DNA from: Hofstenia miamia
Taxonomy: Eukaryota; Xenacoelomorpha; Acoela
DNA: 64,000 nt
Assembly (NCBI GenBank): GCA_004352715.1
Contig: SCFE01000003.1
Coordinates: forward strand, 4,955,109 to 5,019,108
Reading direction: 5' to 3'
The stretch's first letter is position 1. Every line of letters begins with the position of its first letter. The notes beneath the pieces are model-generated. The model searched no databases. It saw nothing but the letters and a program-made list of their open reading frames with translations, and was not told the origin of the DNA. Made by a program: the position numbers and the translations under genes. This document shows positions 18,043 to 31,689 of this stretch, in pieces.

Positions 18043-21000
18043 GTATGCATTGTAGGTTTACACGAATTGGGATAATGTGAATTGTCTCTAGAATATATTG
18101 TAGAAAGAGTTTTTTCTAAACGAAATGGTCTATTACTCATTGTACAATAAATAGTTAGTTTTATGTAGAATGAACAGATTTCACCAGAGTAATTGTATTT
18201 GTACAGCTGCTCACAAATTGCATACATGAAAAATTCAATTTTTTTATATCTGTGTGCGCAATAGGTCATCAAGGCATTATTTCAAACAGGTTGATCGCTA
18301 CATCTTTTAGGGAAAGCAATATGTGACTAGTACTCATTATACAGCTAGCTTGGTAATTACTCAACATAATTGACCCAATTTTTTTGGTAGAGAGAAGTTC
18401 AAAACATGAGAATGTAGACATCACTTCTGCAGAACTTCAAATGATTTTTCACAGCCTATACAAAGAGCTATCTGTTAACACTTCACATTGTGTTCTATAA
18501 TGTTTAACAGGACCATGAAATATCAGAATAAAAAGTACATCTCAAACAAACTAACAAAATATTAAAGCCATTGCTGCTCTGCCACTGAAAATATTTAAGC
18601 TTAAGATGCTTCTTTATTCTCATTTACTAGTTAGAGGAATTAAAATCATTAAAGTTCCACAATATATTTATGCTGATGAGCATAACACTAACTACATCAT
18701 TAATTTGCCCAGAATTTTAACCTTCATAATTACAACTTTTTTTGAACTATGAACGAATTTCAAAAAGAAGCCATGGTAGAGTACAAGTTGTTACGAAATG
18801 AGTTTATTGCAAAAGAGAGACTAATATATTAGGCCAAACTTGTTACTAAGCAAATTTAGATACGTCTAGTTATTCTAAAGCCACAATTCAACATTTGAAT
18901 TCAAACCAGGAGTTTAAAAAAATGCAGGAAAATGTTTATTATTTTGTTCATTTATGGATCTTTTTCAACCAAAGAATTGAAAGCATTCTATTGGGCATAA
19001 ATGCAAGAAATTATCTCTAAGGAAAAACGAATCACGATAAGAAGCATTTATTAGTGAGAACAAATTTAAGTTTCTAATATTATCAAAGCTCATGGTACCT
19101 AGTTTTTTGATATCCACGTAAAAACATTCAACTAATTATGAGGAAAAATTGTAATTCGCTGCTTCAATAATCTACTATAGCAGGTCGGGCTACACCCTAA
19201 AAAACTTTGAACTGATTATCTTCAAATGTACAAACACTTATGAAATAACAAAGGGTTTACGTAAACCACAACATAGTTAGTAAAAGAATTGTCTTAAATG
19301 AATTACTAAACTTTTCAATTTCATTTTTAGTAAATGCTCTTTTAAAATTCTAAATAAAGTATGGTTAAAATAATAACAATTACAAAATAAATTTTTAGTT
19401 TTAAATTATAGATCAAGTCCTGTAGCATTAGTTAGTTAAATATCGAAATTATCATTATCTAATAAAGTGCATTCTGCACATAGGTAAAACTTCTTATGTT
19501 ATTCCTGAAAGAATCTCTATTCATCAAACGCTTTAAAGTTTTGTAATTTAACTAGATTTTAACTACTGAAGAAATCATATAGACGAAAATTGTTTTAGCT
19601 TATGAACTCAAGAGTCTCTTTGTGACTAAAGGAAAGTGCCAAAAATTAAATATATATCAAAAGCAAAAATATAAATACCTAAGTTTAAATATTTTTCATT
19701 GCCTACAAATTTGACATTTTAAGGCTACTCCTACTATCATTTAATATTTGCTTTCATTAACAATAAATTTCAGAAAACTCTCTTTGAAGCATCGTCATGC
19801 ATAACATCGTTGATATATTCTTTGAGCAAACATTGAAATTGGCACAAAATTGCGCAAAACGCTTAATAATATGATGATTAATTTTATCGCAATGATTTAG
19901 ATTAATTCAAAATTATATAAACTTTTGTATTGAAAAAATTTGACATATGATATTTGGAACCTGGTTAAGTTTTAGGTTGGGTAGTGGTTACTGTAAAAGT
20001 TATGTGTTAGCCTTTTTCATGACATTTTTAACCAATGTCCAGTATCGAAATTTGCGCTAACAGACATATCTCATGGAACTGTTACCAACTTAAACTTTAA
20101 AAATCCTTCAACTTCTTTCCTTAAAGAGTTGCATTGAAGTATATGGTTTGGTAATTTTGTTTTAAAATTCCAAAATCAATTCTGTATTCCATTAGTAAAT
20201 TGCAATGCATTCGGCAAATATAAAATTACTCAGAAAATTTATTTGAAGACCAATATTCAATAATTTCATGTTATTTTGAATTGAACAGTGTCAATATCAT
20301 GCGTTAAGAAACCAATCTAAAAATTTTCGAGTTATAATGACACTTTTAAGAAAATTTTTATGGATCTTCAAAATTTAAGTTGATAACAATTCACACCCAG
20401 TTCCATCGCTTAACTATTCAAATGGTAATAAGTTTTCTTTGATTCGTAAGAAAAAAATTTGTGACGCTAATGGTTATTTTTGGTACTTAAATGGTAATTT
20501 TTAGGGTAATCAACATTATAGTCAAATTAATTTATTCATAAATTGATTCTATAAAAATAATAATAATTGATTTAATCAAACCTTTAAAAATAGTTTTCGG
20601 AAACATATTATTCATCAGAAATGTGTGATAGCAGATTTACTCCATTTTCTACAAGTTTAATAAATATTGTATCAATATTATAAATTTATGAATAATTATA
20701 TATAGCAGAATTAATCTTTGATGAATATTGATGAACGAGTAGTAGGCTTAAGTAAGTTATTGGTGTAAATGATCTTGTATAAATGAACACACAATTGTAT
20801 TGATGTTCAAAAATGTTTTTGTACATTAAATATCAAAACAAAATATATATATTACAATAATTATTGTAGCAACAATTGAGACATTGAGAAAACTTAACTA
20901 TTCTGTAAATAGCTTCTAAAATTGACTCAATAGCAATAATTTCTTTATTAAATGTAAAAAAATTTGATTCAGAGTCGCAAAAATCACTCCAGAAATCTTC

Positions 21001-21660
21001 CATCCCCTAAATAAAGAAACCAACGTCAGAACAATTCATTTGATGCAGTTATACCATACAATCAACAAAAATGAATTTTATGTTTACACCTTGCAAAACA
21101 ATTATATATATATATATATATATATATAGTAGTTATATTAATAGTGCGTTAACATATTAACGCAGCACATAACTGTATGTAATTATGTCCTAGTTTGATA
21201 TATTGGATTCATATTCCGAAAAACAAGTTCAGTTTTCTGATGAAGAATTTAATCTATTACAGATAGCAATGCCGAATGTATGTGCGTAACTGCAATTATA
21301 TTTCAGTGATGCATTTGTAATGCACATTCGTGTACATTCACTGGTAATAAAGTCCTAATATATAATATGCTTAAAAAATAAACATATAATTATATTTTAG
21401 GAACAATAATTATAATCTATAATTGCCCAACAGGTTTAACCCCAAGAATTTCGTTACCAGTTTCTTAAATTGATGTCGACTGAAATTGTGTTAAGAATTC
21501 ATGACCTTTCTGGTATATAGATAAGATTGTTTTGTGTAAATTCGTTTTGTAAAATGTCATGTACAAAGAAAAAAACACAAATATCATATTGAGAACAAAA
21601 TTACCCAAAACAGCTACAAAACATCTAGTGTTGACATTAAACTCTACAGATGATGTGCAG
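18042..21660. other. AT-rich region with no recognised gene
   Basis: Stops are dense in all frames. A short TA array lies at about 21102-21128. No transposon motif or exon-like island was recognised. Confidence 0.6.
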
Positions 21661-22540
21661 ATGTCAAAAGTTGATTCTTTTTGAAGGGTGACCCACTAAT
21701 AAAGAAACAAAGAAATGAAAGAACTACAGTTCACAATCTGGTCATCACTCTGATCTCACCCTACCTTGGCACTGGTCGCAACGTTACAGGTGTCCATTAT
21801 TTCTCCAGCATGACGACTACAACTACTTTGCTAAATGAACACAGAAATACTTATGAGAGATAAGCGTGAAATCCCGAAGGTTCTGCACCAGAAAATGGAG
21901 TTGCATCAACCGGAATTTGTTTTCGGAGGTCCAAGAAACAAGATTATTATTTGTGCGTATGCACCAAAGAAGAAAATCGACCACATGATACGGCCCTGCA
22001 CCATTCCAAAGAAATCAGTGAGAGTGAGAAAAAGATGGCTATGATCATCTTGGATTATAGTTCTGTCAAAGCTGAGTCAACCAAAAGTCAAAAAAACCTA
22101 TTCAACTAGGTTACAGACAAGAAGATGGACTGTGGTTCATTTCCAAAACTGCCTGGAAGTTGGTGCACTCAAATGTTTCACTCTCTTTGGATTGTGTCTT
22201 CTTAATTGGACAATGTCGCAACATGGACGAAGACGTGTCTTCCTCAAAGCTTTGACACTTGAATTGACTTCAGAGCATATGATAAATCAATCTTCAAAAT
22301 AACATTGCATTGTATCGTTCTGTAGCTAAAAAGATTGAAAAATTCGTCAGAGCGGTCAATGACGCTATCAGTCTCGTGGATCTGAAGAACGAGTATAACA
22401 ACGCTATTCTCTGTGGAAAATTGAAAAGACTGTGCATTTTGACCAGAATGAACTGTCAAATTTGTGATCAGAGTGTCTGCGGAAACATTCCAACTTTGCT
22501 TGTGTGATTTGTGATAGTTGTAATTATGACCATTGATTTT
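21660..22540 (+). pseudogene. piggyBac-family transposase, C-terminal half, frameshifted
   Basis: The frame at 21681 contains ISPYLGTGRNVTGVHYFSS, matching the piggyBac signature (YLGTGRNVT-D-FF). The next frame has KREIPKVLHQK, then FVFGGPRNKIIICAYAPKKK, equivalent to the segment before the conserved LLST-HH. Near 22040 MIILDYSSVKAES replaces the usual P-I-YN-TKGGVD. The segment RRWTVVHFQNCLEVGALKCF follows at about 22115, corresponding to RRWP-V-FYN-ID. The end carries CQICDQSVC, the Cys-rich terminal finger. At least three frame changes exist, so it is inactive. The minus-strand frame at 22244-22696 is its antisense shadow. Confidence 0.85.
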
Positions 22541-22544
22541 ATGA

Positions 22545-23985
22545 TTCATGTAATAAACTTTATCTTTGGAATCACGAAGCTTTGACAACATACATGTAGT
22601 ACAAAAAGCAAAACTAGGCTTACAAATTCTTTTAAAACTTTCATACATTTTATAAAATGACACCAGGTTATCAAAACTAATGATAAATACATACATCTTA
22701 AGCTAGAAAATTTATAATTATGCATAATAGCAACATAATACTGGTATGATTTCAAAAATCACAAGTCGGCCAGATTAGGTCGGGACAACGTAGGTCGCCT
22801 TAATGTTAATTTATAAATTGCGCTTTAATATTGAATATTGTAATCAAAAAATTTTAAAAACACGCTCTCATTTTCTGTGTAATGTGAGTAATGCAATTTT
22901 TTTTGAAAAAAATCATTTGTTATTAAATTACATAAAAAATTATTAGAAAAATTGATATTAACCATTTGTAAAATTCCTATTAGATTGCTTAAAAAACACA
23001 AATTTTTTGTAAACATAAATGTATCTTAAAAACAATCAAAAATCAATAACTACAAAAATAATTATAATCCATTAGGGTTTAAGAATGTCAAATTTTGAAT
23101 TGTTTGACTGTTAGTGGTCTTCCACCCTAACTATCATAGTGACCCGCGACTTGGCCCAACCTGTCTAATTTGACACGCAGCACAAATGAATCAACGGGTT
23201 AGGTTGACAACCCAGAACCTCAACTTAAACCCTACGTCAAGAGGCGTTCGTTGTTTGGTATTTCCCCATAAAGCAAGAAGTTTCCTTTCTTTTTATTTTC
23301 AAAATTTTCTTGAAAAAAATTGAAAAAAATGTTTTTAGCTATCAATATCCATCAAGACTATTGATATTTGACGTAGTTGTAGTACACGTTTTTTTTATAA
23401 GAAGCTAGGTGAAGGGGCTAGTTCTAAAAATTTCTCAATTTTGGAAAAATTTTTGGTGTTTTTAGTTCCAAAAGTTTCTTATTCAGTTTCTGTTTCTAAT
23501 TATTTTTGATAAAAATTTTCATCCAATAAGTGATATAGTTCTAAATATTTCTTAAATTTGAACACAACTCAAAAACTTAACAAATATTAACTATACAGCA
23601 GTCATATGTATGAACACAACACAAAATCTCAACAAATATCAATTACATATACGGTAGTCATATGTAAAAGTTATATTGCTAATGTCTATTCTAACAAAAT
23701 GACTTCTTTTAGATAAGCGATAACGGCTTACAGCTTTTGCCACGGAAAATGAAATGTAAACATGTATGAAAAAACTTTTTTATTTGAAAAATAGTCATAT
23801 AATGTAGTTCCAAAAGTTTAATTTTTCGAGATTCTACATGTAGGTTTCTTATAAACTTGGTTTCTTATGTAAAAAAGCGTGTAGATTAATAGATTGTTTG
23901 AAAATTTATTGACTAGTCATTTGATTATCGAACTGCCCTAATTCTACAGGAATTCGGAAAAACATTTATAAAACTATTGCAAAAA
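22545..23985. other. AT-rich region with no recognised gene
   Basis: No gene was recognised. A GC-richer island at about 23140-23240 (GACCCGCGACTTGGCCCAACC) and another near 22765 (AAGTCGGCCAGATTAGGTCG) may be the ends of an unrecognised repeat, but their inverted match is poor. Confidence 0.5.
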
Positions 23986-23991
23986 ACATGT

Positions 23992-25407
23992 TTAAAACAT
24001 TGTATCAAGAGGCTTGAAAACACCGTCTTCAATATGCAAATCCTGTTTCAACTTATAGAAATCACTAACCTGATGCACACTAAGATGATCTTTGATACAG
24101 TGAATTGGATAATTGCTGAGCTTAGGTAATGCTTCTTCATAAATTTGTATCGCAAATTTACTAAAAAAATGTTTTAATGGGCTTGCTCTTTCATCAAATA
24201 AAAATTTCCAAAATATTTTCCTCAAACAATTTCAATAGAAATGTTTTTATAGAGAGCTTTTCCAGTAATCCAATGCACTAAAATTCCATTGCTGACTGTC
24301 TGAAACGAATTCACGTGTGCAATTTGTCATAATCAGGCTTAGTATCGTATGCAATTATTTTTTGCCGTTTATGCAACTACATATGCAAAATAAAAACATG
24401 CTTTTCCATCAGAAAAGCTCAATTACAAGCAAGAAACAGTGCATGAAAGAGGTTTTCTGCCAAAAATCTCTTTCTGTTATCCGCCAGAATCGTCTTGTAT
24501 TTTGAGAAAGAGCGTTGATGTAACCACAGAAGCGTTTGGGCAGTGATTTTTGATGAGTTTTTTCTACTCTTGCAAATAAATTTGCAGGTCATTTTCCAAA
24601 ATACATTTCAAACCACTGTTTTTCTGGAGTACATAGTCCAATTTTTCTTTGGCATAGTTTTCAAAATTCTTGGTCGCCAGGCAAATAGCCGCCATTGCTT
24701 CATCCGGGGAAATTTCACGCTTTTGTAGATTTTTCAATAGCGGAACAATGGGATGGTAGCGACGTATTATATTTTCAAGCGCTAATTTGCGGTCAGATTT
24801 ATCAAAAATAGTATTCCCTTGATCAATAAATTGACTGGTCCTGCTATCCAACTCATCAATAGCTTCTTTAAATGTTTCGAAGTTTTCATGAAGATATTCC
24901 ATCGATTCTAACCAAGTGCCCCAGCAAGTAATACACAAGCTTCTTTAGGCATCGGAACCCCTTTATCAGCTAATCTTTACCGCAACAAGCAGACCACCCA
25001 CAACGGAGTATTTCAATCTTATTTCCTCGGTAACTCGATTAATAGCGTGTGCCAGACAAGTTATGTGCAGGAGTTTTGGCATGAGAACCTGTGACAAGGA
25101 TGCCCAATGATTAATTGCAAACTTTGACAAAAAAATCCACTTTCTAAAATCCCATCCTAAATCCACTTTCACTCAGAAAATTTTGGGCATGCCTAACTTG
25201 AAGACCTTCAACTGCCTTCTTCACATAGGAGGCGCCAATGTGCGACTTGGTCGTCAGCATATGTTGAATAACGAATGACTTTCGATCATAAGAAATAACA
25301 TCGTTGCAATAATTGCATACCAGGTTTGTACCAGCAATTCGTAAACATTCGTATTCGGATGCATATCTTGATCTCATATCAGTTTTATCAACTTTAGCGC
25401 GAGGCAT
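23992..25407 (-). pseudogene. CGGBP1-like hAT transposon protein, internally deleted
   Basis: The minus-strand start MPRAKVDKTD leads into a BED-type zinc finger (CNYCNDVISYDRKSF, then HMLTTKSH). This is the arrangement of the CGG-repeat-binding-protein-like family derived from hAT transposases. The next piece has MPKLLHITCLAHAINRVTEE, the family's conserved CLAHA-HR-AEE block, after a jump that skips the middle of the protein. The third frame begins near the expected RWGTWL segment (here CWGTWLESMEYLHENFE), and a fourth covers 23992-24225. Several frame changes separate the pieces, so it is dead. AT-rich DNA with repeated TATGCA at 25590-25700 may be its 5' end. Confidence 0.8.
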
Positions 25408-25739
25408 GTTCCTTTAAACCAGTGCAATTTTTGCCAAAAGTCTGAAAATACAAGTACTTCAGGGGTCACAGGTCATCAATTTATGTTTAAAAGACGGATT
25501 AGTAGCTCAAGCGACCATAGTAGTCGGTCTTCTACAATATTTACTCAAGCATTTCTCAGACATAACAGTATTGTATTGGGAATTTCTTAGAAATATGCAA
25601 GTATGATATCAATTTTGGAAAAATATGCATTCTTGAATATTTATGCATTTTCAGCTAAAAACTGCAAAATATGCAGCTATATGCATGTATATGCAGCTAT
25701 GCATTAATACTAAGTTATGGTCATAATGTAACTGAAAGG

Positions 25740-27300
25740 TAGAAAAATAACAGGTAGGATTTGCTGTTTGAGTATAGAGCGCGAATGAGATTCAACATAA
25801 TTTCTGGCAATCCGAATTTTTCTAAAGTATTAAACAAATAGTCGTGATCAATTGAATCATAAGGTTTATTAAAATCAATATTTAGTATTTCAGTATCAAT
25901 AGTTTATTCGACATATATCTTTAATGCATTGAATGGTTGAGAGATTTAGGGATGAGTTTCTCGCTTTTATAATGCCAGTTTGGGTAGCGTGAATATATTT
26001 CTGCCTCAAAGGTGCTAGTCTATGATTTGGAAATTCGATAAGATTTTTAAATCCATGTTCAATAGAGAAATTGGTCGCTAGGACTTAGGATGATCGAGAT
26101 CTTTTGACTTTTTTGGTAATATTTTAATGATTGCATTTAATATAATATGACAAATTTGGCTATTTTGTAATACAGATTCTAGAAGTAATAAATAGTGCGG
26201 GGCGAGAATTGAGCAAAAGGTTTTATAGAAGGCAGCATTAAGGCCATCTACATTTATGCCAGGAGAATTTTTTAGTTTATCGATTGCTGGGATAAATTTC
26301 GTCAATGGATATTTCTTGATTCAAAACGTTCTTATCATCTAATGAAATTTGCGGATTAATTAAATTGTTGTTTTCAATGCAAGTATCAGATTTTTTATAA
26401 ATATTCTTTAAAAAATCAGTGAAAGTGCTAATAATACTACCTTCATTGTCTGAGAAACTGTTATTATCTAATCTTACGCGCTCAATATTTAATTTATACA
26501 TTGACTTCTTAATATAGTTTTATGTCCTTATTGCTGCCTTCATTAACCTCATGCTAAATATTTTTGATATATTCAAGTTCGCCCTGAGCCTGTAGATTTT
26601 GGATATTTTGTAGATTGGTTTCAAAATAGTTCCTAAGTTCGTTTTAATTATACATATCGGGGACAGAAAAATTCAACTATTTTTCGTAGTATTTGGCTTT
26701 ATAAAAGGTATTTGCTTCAATGGTTTTCTGCTTAGCTTGTAGAAAGCTTTTAACCCTTCCTTTCATTAGTGTCCATTTAATTTGAATAATAGCAGTTGTT
26801 GCATTCTCTAAGGAATAAGTAATAACCGATGCATTTTCATGATAATTATTATCAGCAGATTAGTTTTCATACGCCAGACATCTGGTCCTTTTGGTTTATC
26901 AGTTGTCATTAAAGATTTGTGATCGGAAAAGTTCAATTGTAAAACTCTAGAGCTGGCAATATTTAAATTTTGGGAAGGAAAACAATGATCTATACGAGAT
27001 GTTAGGAATATTGAAATAGATATGGGAATAATTTTCCGTAAAAGCAGCAGTGTCAATGAAATTGAATTTCCTATGGGTTATTATTGAGATAGTTATATCT
27101 GGTTAACGTTAAATATGATGATGTAAGGGCTTTCATTTAGGTAGAAACAATTAGAATCTCCTTCACTTAGCAAAGATTGAAAACTTAGGGAGGCCAGTGA
27201 CCGGTGAATGAAATTGATTGTGTCTTTATAATCATCCTTAGCTAGGTAATGGTTGATTAAAATTAACTTGTTTTGCTTTTGAATAAAAGTTCACATGTTT
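25740..27300 (-). pseudogene. L1/Tx1-like non-LTR retrotransposon: endonuclease C-terminus and reverse transcriptase
   Basis: On the minus strand, 26808-27056 contains SRIDHCFPSQ and FSDHKSLMTT, the last motifs of an APE-type endonuclease, then KGPDVWRMKTNLL as in L1 linkers. After a roughly 300-bp gap in recognisable frame, 26277-26501 holds linker sequence. 26078-26305 has SPGINVDGLNAAFYKTF and ILPKKSKD, the RT fingers. Past a further break, 25800-25890 reads DFNKPYDSIDHDYLFNTLEKF, the palm motif A (F-KA-DS-DH), with Lys-Pro-Tyr instead of Lys-Ala-Phe. The catalytic YADD part is not seen. Frames are broken, and the copy is 3'-truncated. Confidence 0.85.
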
Positions 27301-30300
27301 GTTCTTCGGACTTGAATATCATTAAGCATATCTGAAAGGTTCTGAAACTGCACCTAGGGAGTAGAAAATGGAACAATTTTTATGTTCTTTGGGACTACGT
27401 GGAAAAAAAATTCTCAATTTCTCTCTTGGAACTTTCAAAGCTCATTTCTCAGTGCGCAGATGGATAAATTATGTCATCTTTGCAAACGGATATGCTACAA
27501 AATAGTAGTTTATTTATTTTAGTTTGAATATCGTTCAAATTTTGCTAGGAATTGATTTTTTTGATATTTTATTAATGCTTTCTCGACTTCCCAAACTAAT
27601 AAAACCGGCACTTTAATGAGACACCATGCTTGTTAATCTTGTTGATATTTTATTTGTTACAAAAACATTGGAATATATTGTACAAAGTGGCTTGTAAATG
27701 CCCACTAATTATGTTATTGTTATACTACAGAAATAAATCTTCAATAAAGTTAAAAAAATTCAAAATAAATTAATTGTTACGGTATAGCAACAGGGCCTTA
27801 AAAAGGCCATAAGCAACAATTATATTGATAAAATTTGAAAAATTGATTCTTCAAAATCACATATCTTAAGTGAATATGCAGTGTTTGCAATGCTTCAAAA
27901 TTTTCAAGAATAAAATCTCATTCGGTTAAGGGCTAAATTTGTATTATAGATATTTTAATCCCATCCTATGTGTGCTTCTATATTGTATTTATTTCTAATA
28001 CACAGAACTGCTCATGCATTTTTATGACATATATTGCATGAGAAACTAGTCATTTATCTGTTCATACGCCACCATCAATTTTCTCTGGATCCCCCTCTTC
28101 AGATAGTCATTCGCAATGACGATTCTCTCATTTGACGGAAGCGAAAAACCAAGTGATGCTAATGCTAATCTTAAATTAAGCATTTGTGATCAGTTAATTG
28201 TAACTACATTTCATCCATCAAGACATCTATTGTCTCAAGAAAATGTGAATTCATAAATAATACAAGAATGGAAAGTCGAATTCGTTTTCATATTAAGAAG
28301 CTCCCCAATATACTCCTATTCTGTTCTTGTTTTAGTCTTTTTCTCCGTCCCCAGGTTTTTCCTTATGAAATCAAATTCAACTATTCTGTGAAGCTAATTG
28401 CTTACCCTTGTAACACTAGCATAATTGAAGAAATTATGATAAGCTTTTGAATTACATTGGAGTAGAGTTTTAGAAAATTTTAACTGCAAAGATGGATGCG
28501 GGTGTGAGTGTACCCGCGCGGGTTACGGTTTTACCCGCACAATGCGGATGCGATGCAGTTCGGGTACTGAATTTCAAATGCCACGCGGGTTGTGGTGCGG
28601 TGCGGGTGGACATTTATATTTCGTTAAATGTGTAATACGAAACTAATACAATATTAATTATTTTACAAAATGTATATAATATAATATATTTGACATCATT
28701 CCCTCAATCAAGGCCTTCTATAGAAGGCCTTGTCTCAATTAAGCAAAATTAATAGAAAGTCAATTCGGTGATTGACAATTTTTGGTTTAATTGCGTGAAA
28801 TGACGCCGCCTCGTTGAAAAATCAAAGAAAATAGCGGCTGCTCTGCAATGTGGTTATGAAAAATTACACCCGCGTCCATCAATGGTTAGCCGGATGTACA
28901 CATCAGGGAGATGCTGCACAGCTAACTAATAGATTTTCCGGTTTTTTTCGCGCAACATCTATAATTGAAAACAACAATGTTTTATCATTATCAATCTTGC
29001 AAACAATTTCTCAAGAACCCACATCTGGGAGCTACTCTTAAGAGCAATGAAATCGATGTGTGCGCCTTTCCTAACAAGATTGCATTAAGCTAGTATTGGT
29101 TACTTCGAATATTGCTTGCACAGAAAATGAATAACAACAGATATTAAGTGGTATTATATTACATACATAAATGTTTCAAACTTCTGTTTATTATTTAATT
29201 ATTGTATATTAAACAATATCTGCAAAAGCAGTCTAATGAACAATCAAATTGAAGTTAGAATAGCCTGGGGAAATAAATCTCAAATGGCTCATGCATTTTG
29301 CGTATATGCAAGCACTTAAGAGAATCAGGCATTCATGAATATACTATAGATCTTTTGAAATTAAAAAATATTCAATATTTGACCAAGCCTACCGCTCCTG
29401 CAAATGTCAATCAGATTATTCTTTCTTATCATTCATATTCTACTTAGCTTGAATAAGGCATCTGCAACCAAAAATATGCTTGGAATATCACTAAATCTAA
29501 AGCCGCATTCTTTATTCTGACCTCTTAAACTTTTGATTCCATTAATTTACAGGGGAATATAAATTTATCAATAAAATAGTAAAAATATGGACTAATCAAA
29601 TAGAGCAATTTCCTGGCATCCACTTCCTTGCTGCTTGAAAAGATCGATAATGCCAGATTACATAATGTCTATATAGAGATAAATAAAGAATTTTAATCTT
29701 TGCTCAAATTCATGGCTGATTTACACATCGACTAGACAGACATCGGTATGATTGATTTCTTTGTTATTTCATCATCAACATATGCTCATTGCCAATTGAA
29801 ACGTTAGATTTCATCACTAATTGCATATTAGTCGCATTGCGTTTTATTACCACATTGGCAAATAGTAGACGCATTTAATTTACTGAAGAAATATGTAGCA
29901 TATAAATATAATAATAAGACTATATGTCATTTTATATGGCGAGTAATTTAAAATATTTGTTATTTTATGGCTTAAAATTCTCCCGCCTTAACTTGAACAG
30001 TGGGTTTGATCTACCAAGAATTTGATAACTGTTCCTGTTTTAAACATCATTAATTTTCTGTTATCTGATCCACAGATGTGTTTCTTATTGTTTCATTTAC
30101 ATGTACATTTCCTACAGTCGCATATTTTTCAATGTTTCTTAATGAAAGAAAATTCTGACAGTACACGATTTTTATGGAACTTATTAAGCTAAATGAGCCT
30201 AATTAAAAGCTTCCATTTGGCGAGCCGAGCCAAACCAAGGAGAACAAACTCAAAATCAAAATGAAGCAAGCTTTAAACTTCGGGCTCCCTGACATGTCTG

Positions 30301-31130
30301 CTTCTAACAATGAATGGCACTGGAAATTTAGAAGAAATTTTTCGTAATGTTCTTGTAAGTTGAATGGTTTAGCGATAAATGATTAATAGAGGGCCGGATT
30401 TACAGGGAGTTGACATGGTGGCTGGCCACCTCACCTCCAAGAGCGCACTCAGGGCTACCGGCTACCTAATTTTTTCATTTTTGGTGTTATGTTATAGTGT
30501 ACCTTTAGTGGAATCAGCATTTTTACATTAGTAACTTTTCAATCCAGATTTTTTTCAAAAAACCGTAAATTTTATACAATGTTTTGCCATAAGTGTTTTG
30601 CCAATAAATCACAATAAATGTACGAAATAACAGTATTTTTGCTTTCTGAATTTTTACTATTTAAGATCGTATGAGATAACATCTAATTATTAAAAAATGG
30701 TCAACTAATGCTAAAAAAATATTTTGTGTGTCCTTAGCAAAATTTAAAATAATTTTTACTGGTATATAGGTCGTATATTATATTAAAACATAACTCTACA
30801 TCTAGAAAATAACAAATAACACATATTTCAACATTAGTATTTTACTTTACAATTTCAATCCTGTAACTTTTTATCTGAAGATTATCAATGTTAAATTTCT
30901 ATTGAATACATTTTTTATAATTACAAATTGTTTTCCCTAAATTTACTCAATTTCATTGAATTGGAAAATGATAGTAGTTCTCGCGCAGCGATAAGACAGG
31001 TAAGAATGGCGTAAAAACCGATTAAGTCTGTAGAAAAATTTAAGAAGTGCTTTGCAAAAGTCAGTATCATTGATTAGGTCATTAATTTGAATTTGTTGAG
31101 ATATGCGAATATAATTTTCAAAAAGAAATG
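27301..31130. other. region without a recognised gene
   Basis: Noncoding by eye. Around 28490-28620 lies an unusually GC-rich island of GCGGGT/ACCCGC motifs, and a second GC-richer patch at 30390-30465 begins GGGCCGGATTTACAGG. Both look like ends of unclassified DNA transposons rather than genes. Confidence 0.5.
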
Positions 31131-31135
31131 CATCC

Positions 31136-31161
31136 ATATATATATATATATATATATATAT
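31136..31161. repeat. (TA)n microsatellite
   Basis: A short uninterrupted TA array. Confidence 0.9.
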
Positions 31162-31689
31162 ACTAATGTATATTGCATAAAGGAGCTATTGAATCCTACG
31201 TGATTTAAGTTTTCACATCAGAATTCAACGTACTGAGCAGGCCAGTGCGGTCAATGGAGTTTTTCCACCAATTTTTAGACCTGCATGTTATTTTATCACA
31301 TAAAACTTTAACGTAATATTGACATGATTTTTGCATGAAACTTTTAATACTAATGCGTTGCTTAAGTTAACGTTGTAGCTTAACATTTTAACTTTAATTA
31401 TTGATATTATCACGTATCATAATTTTGTTAGTACCTTCTAACCACGTTATACCTGCTATAGGTACATTTATTGGTGTGTCAAGCTGCCCTCCAGTAAAGC
31501 GTCTACAACAACAACGCTCGAAATTTAAGCCTCAAGACGTCACCGGTGTCAACCATTTTAACTTCAATGAATATTACCTCAGAAAATATAAGTCCCATTC
31601 AAGGTTTTGTTGATGAGCTAACTTTTGCTTCTATTCGTTCTGATCATAGTGTTAAAGAACATATCGGAAATTGTTAATAGGACTTCACT

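Noticed and set aside
22244-22696. 150-codon minus-strand frame
   Set aside because: It is antisense to the piggyBac C-terminus, which has the recognisable motifs.
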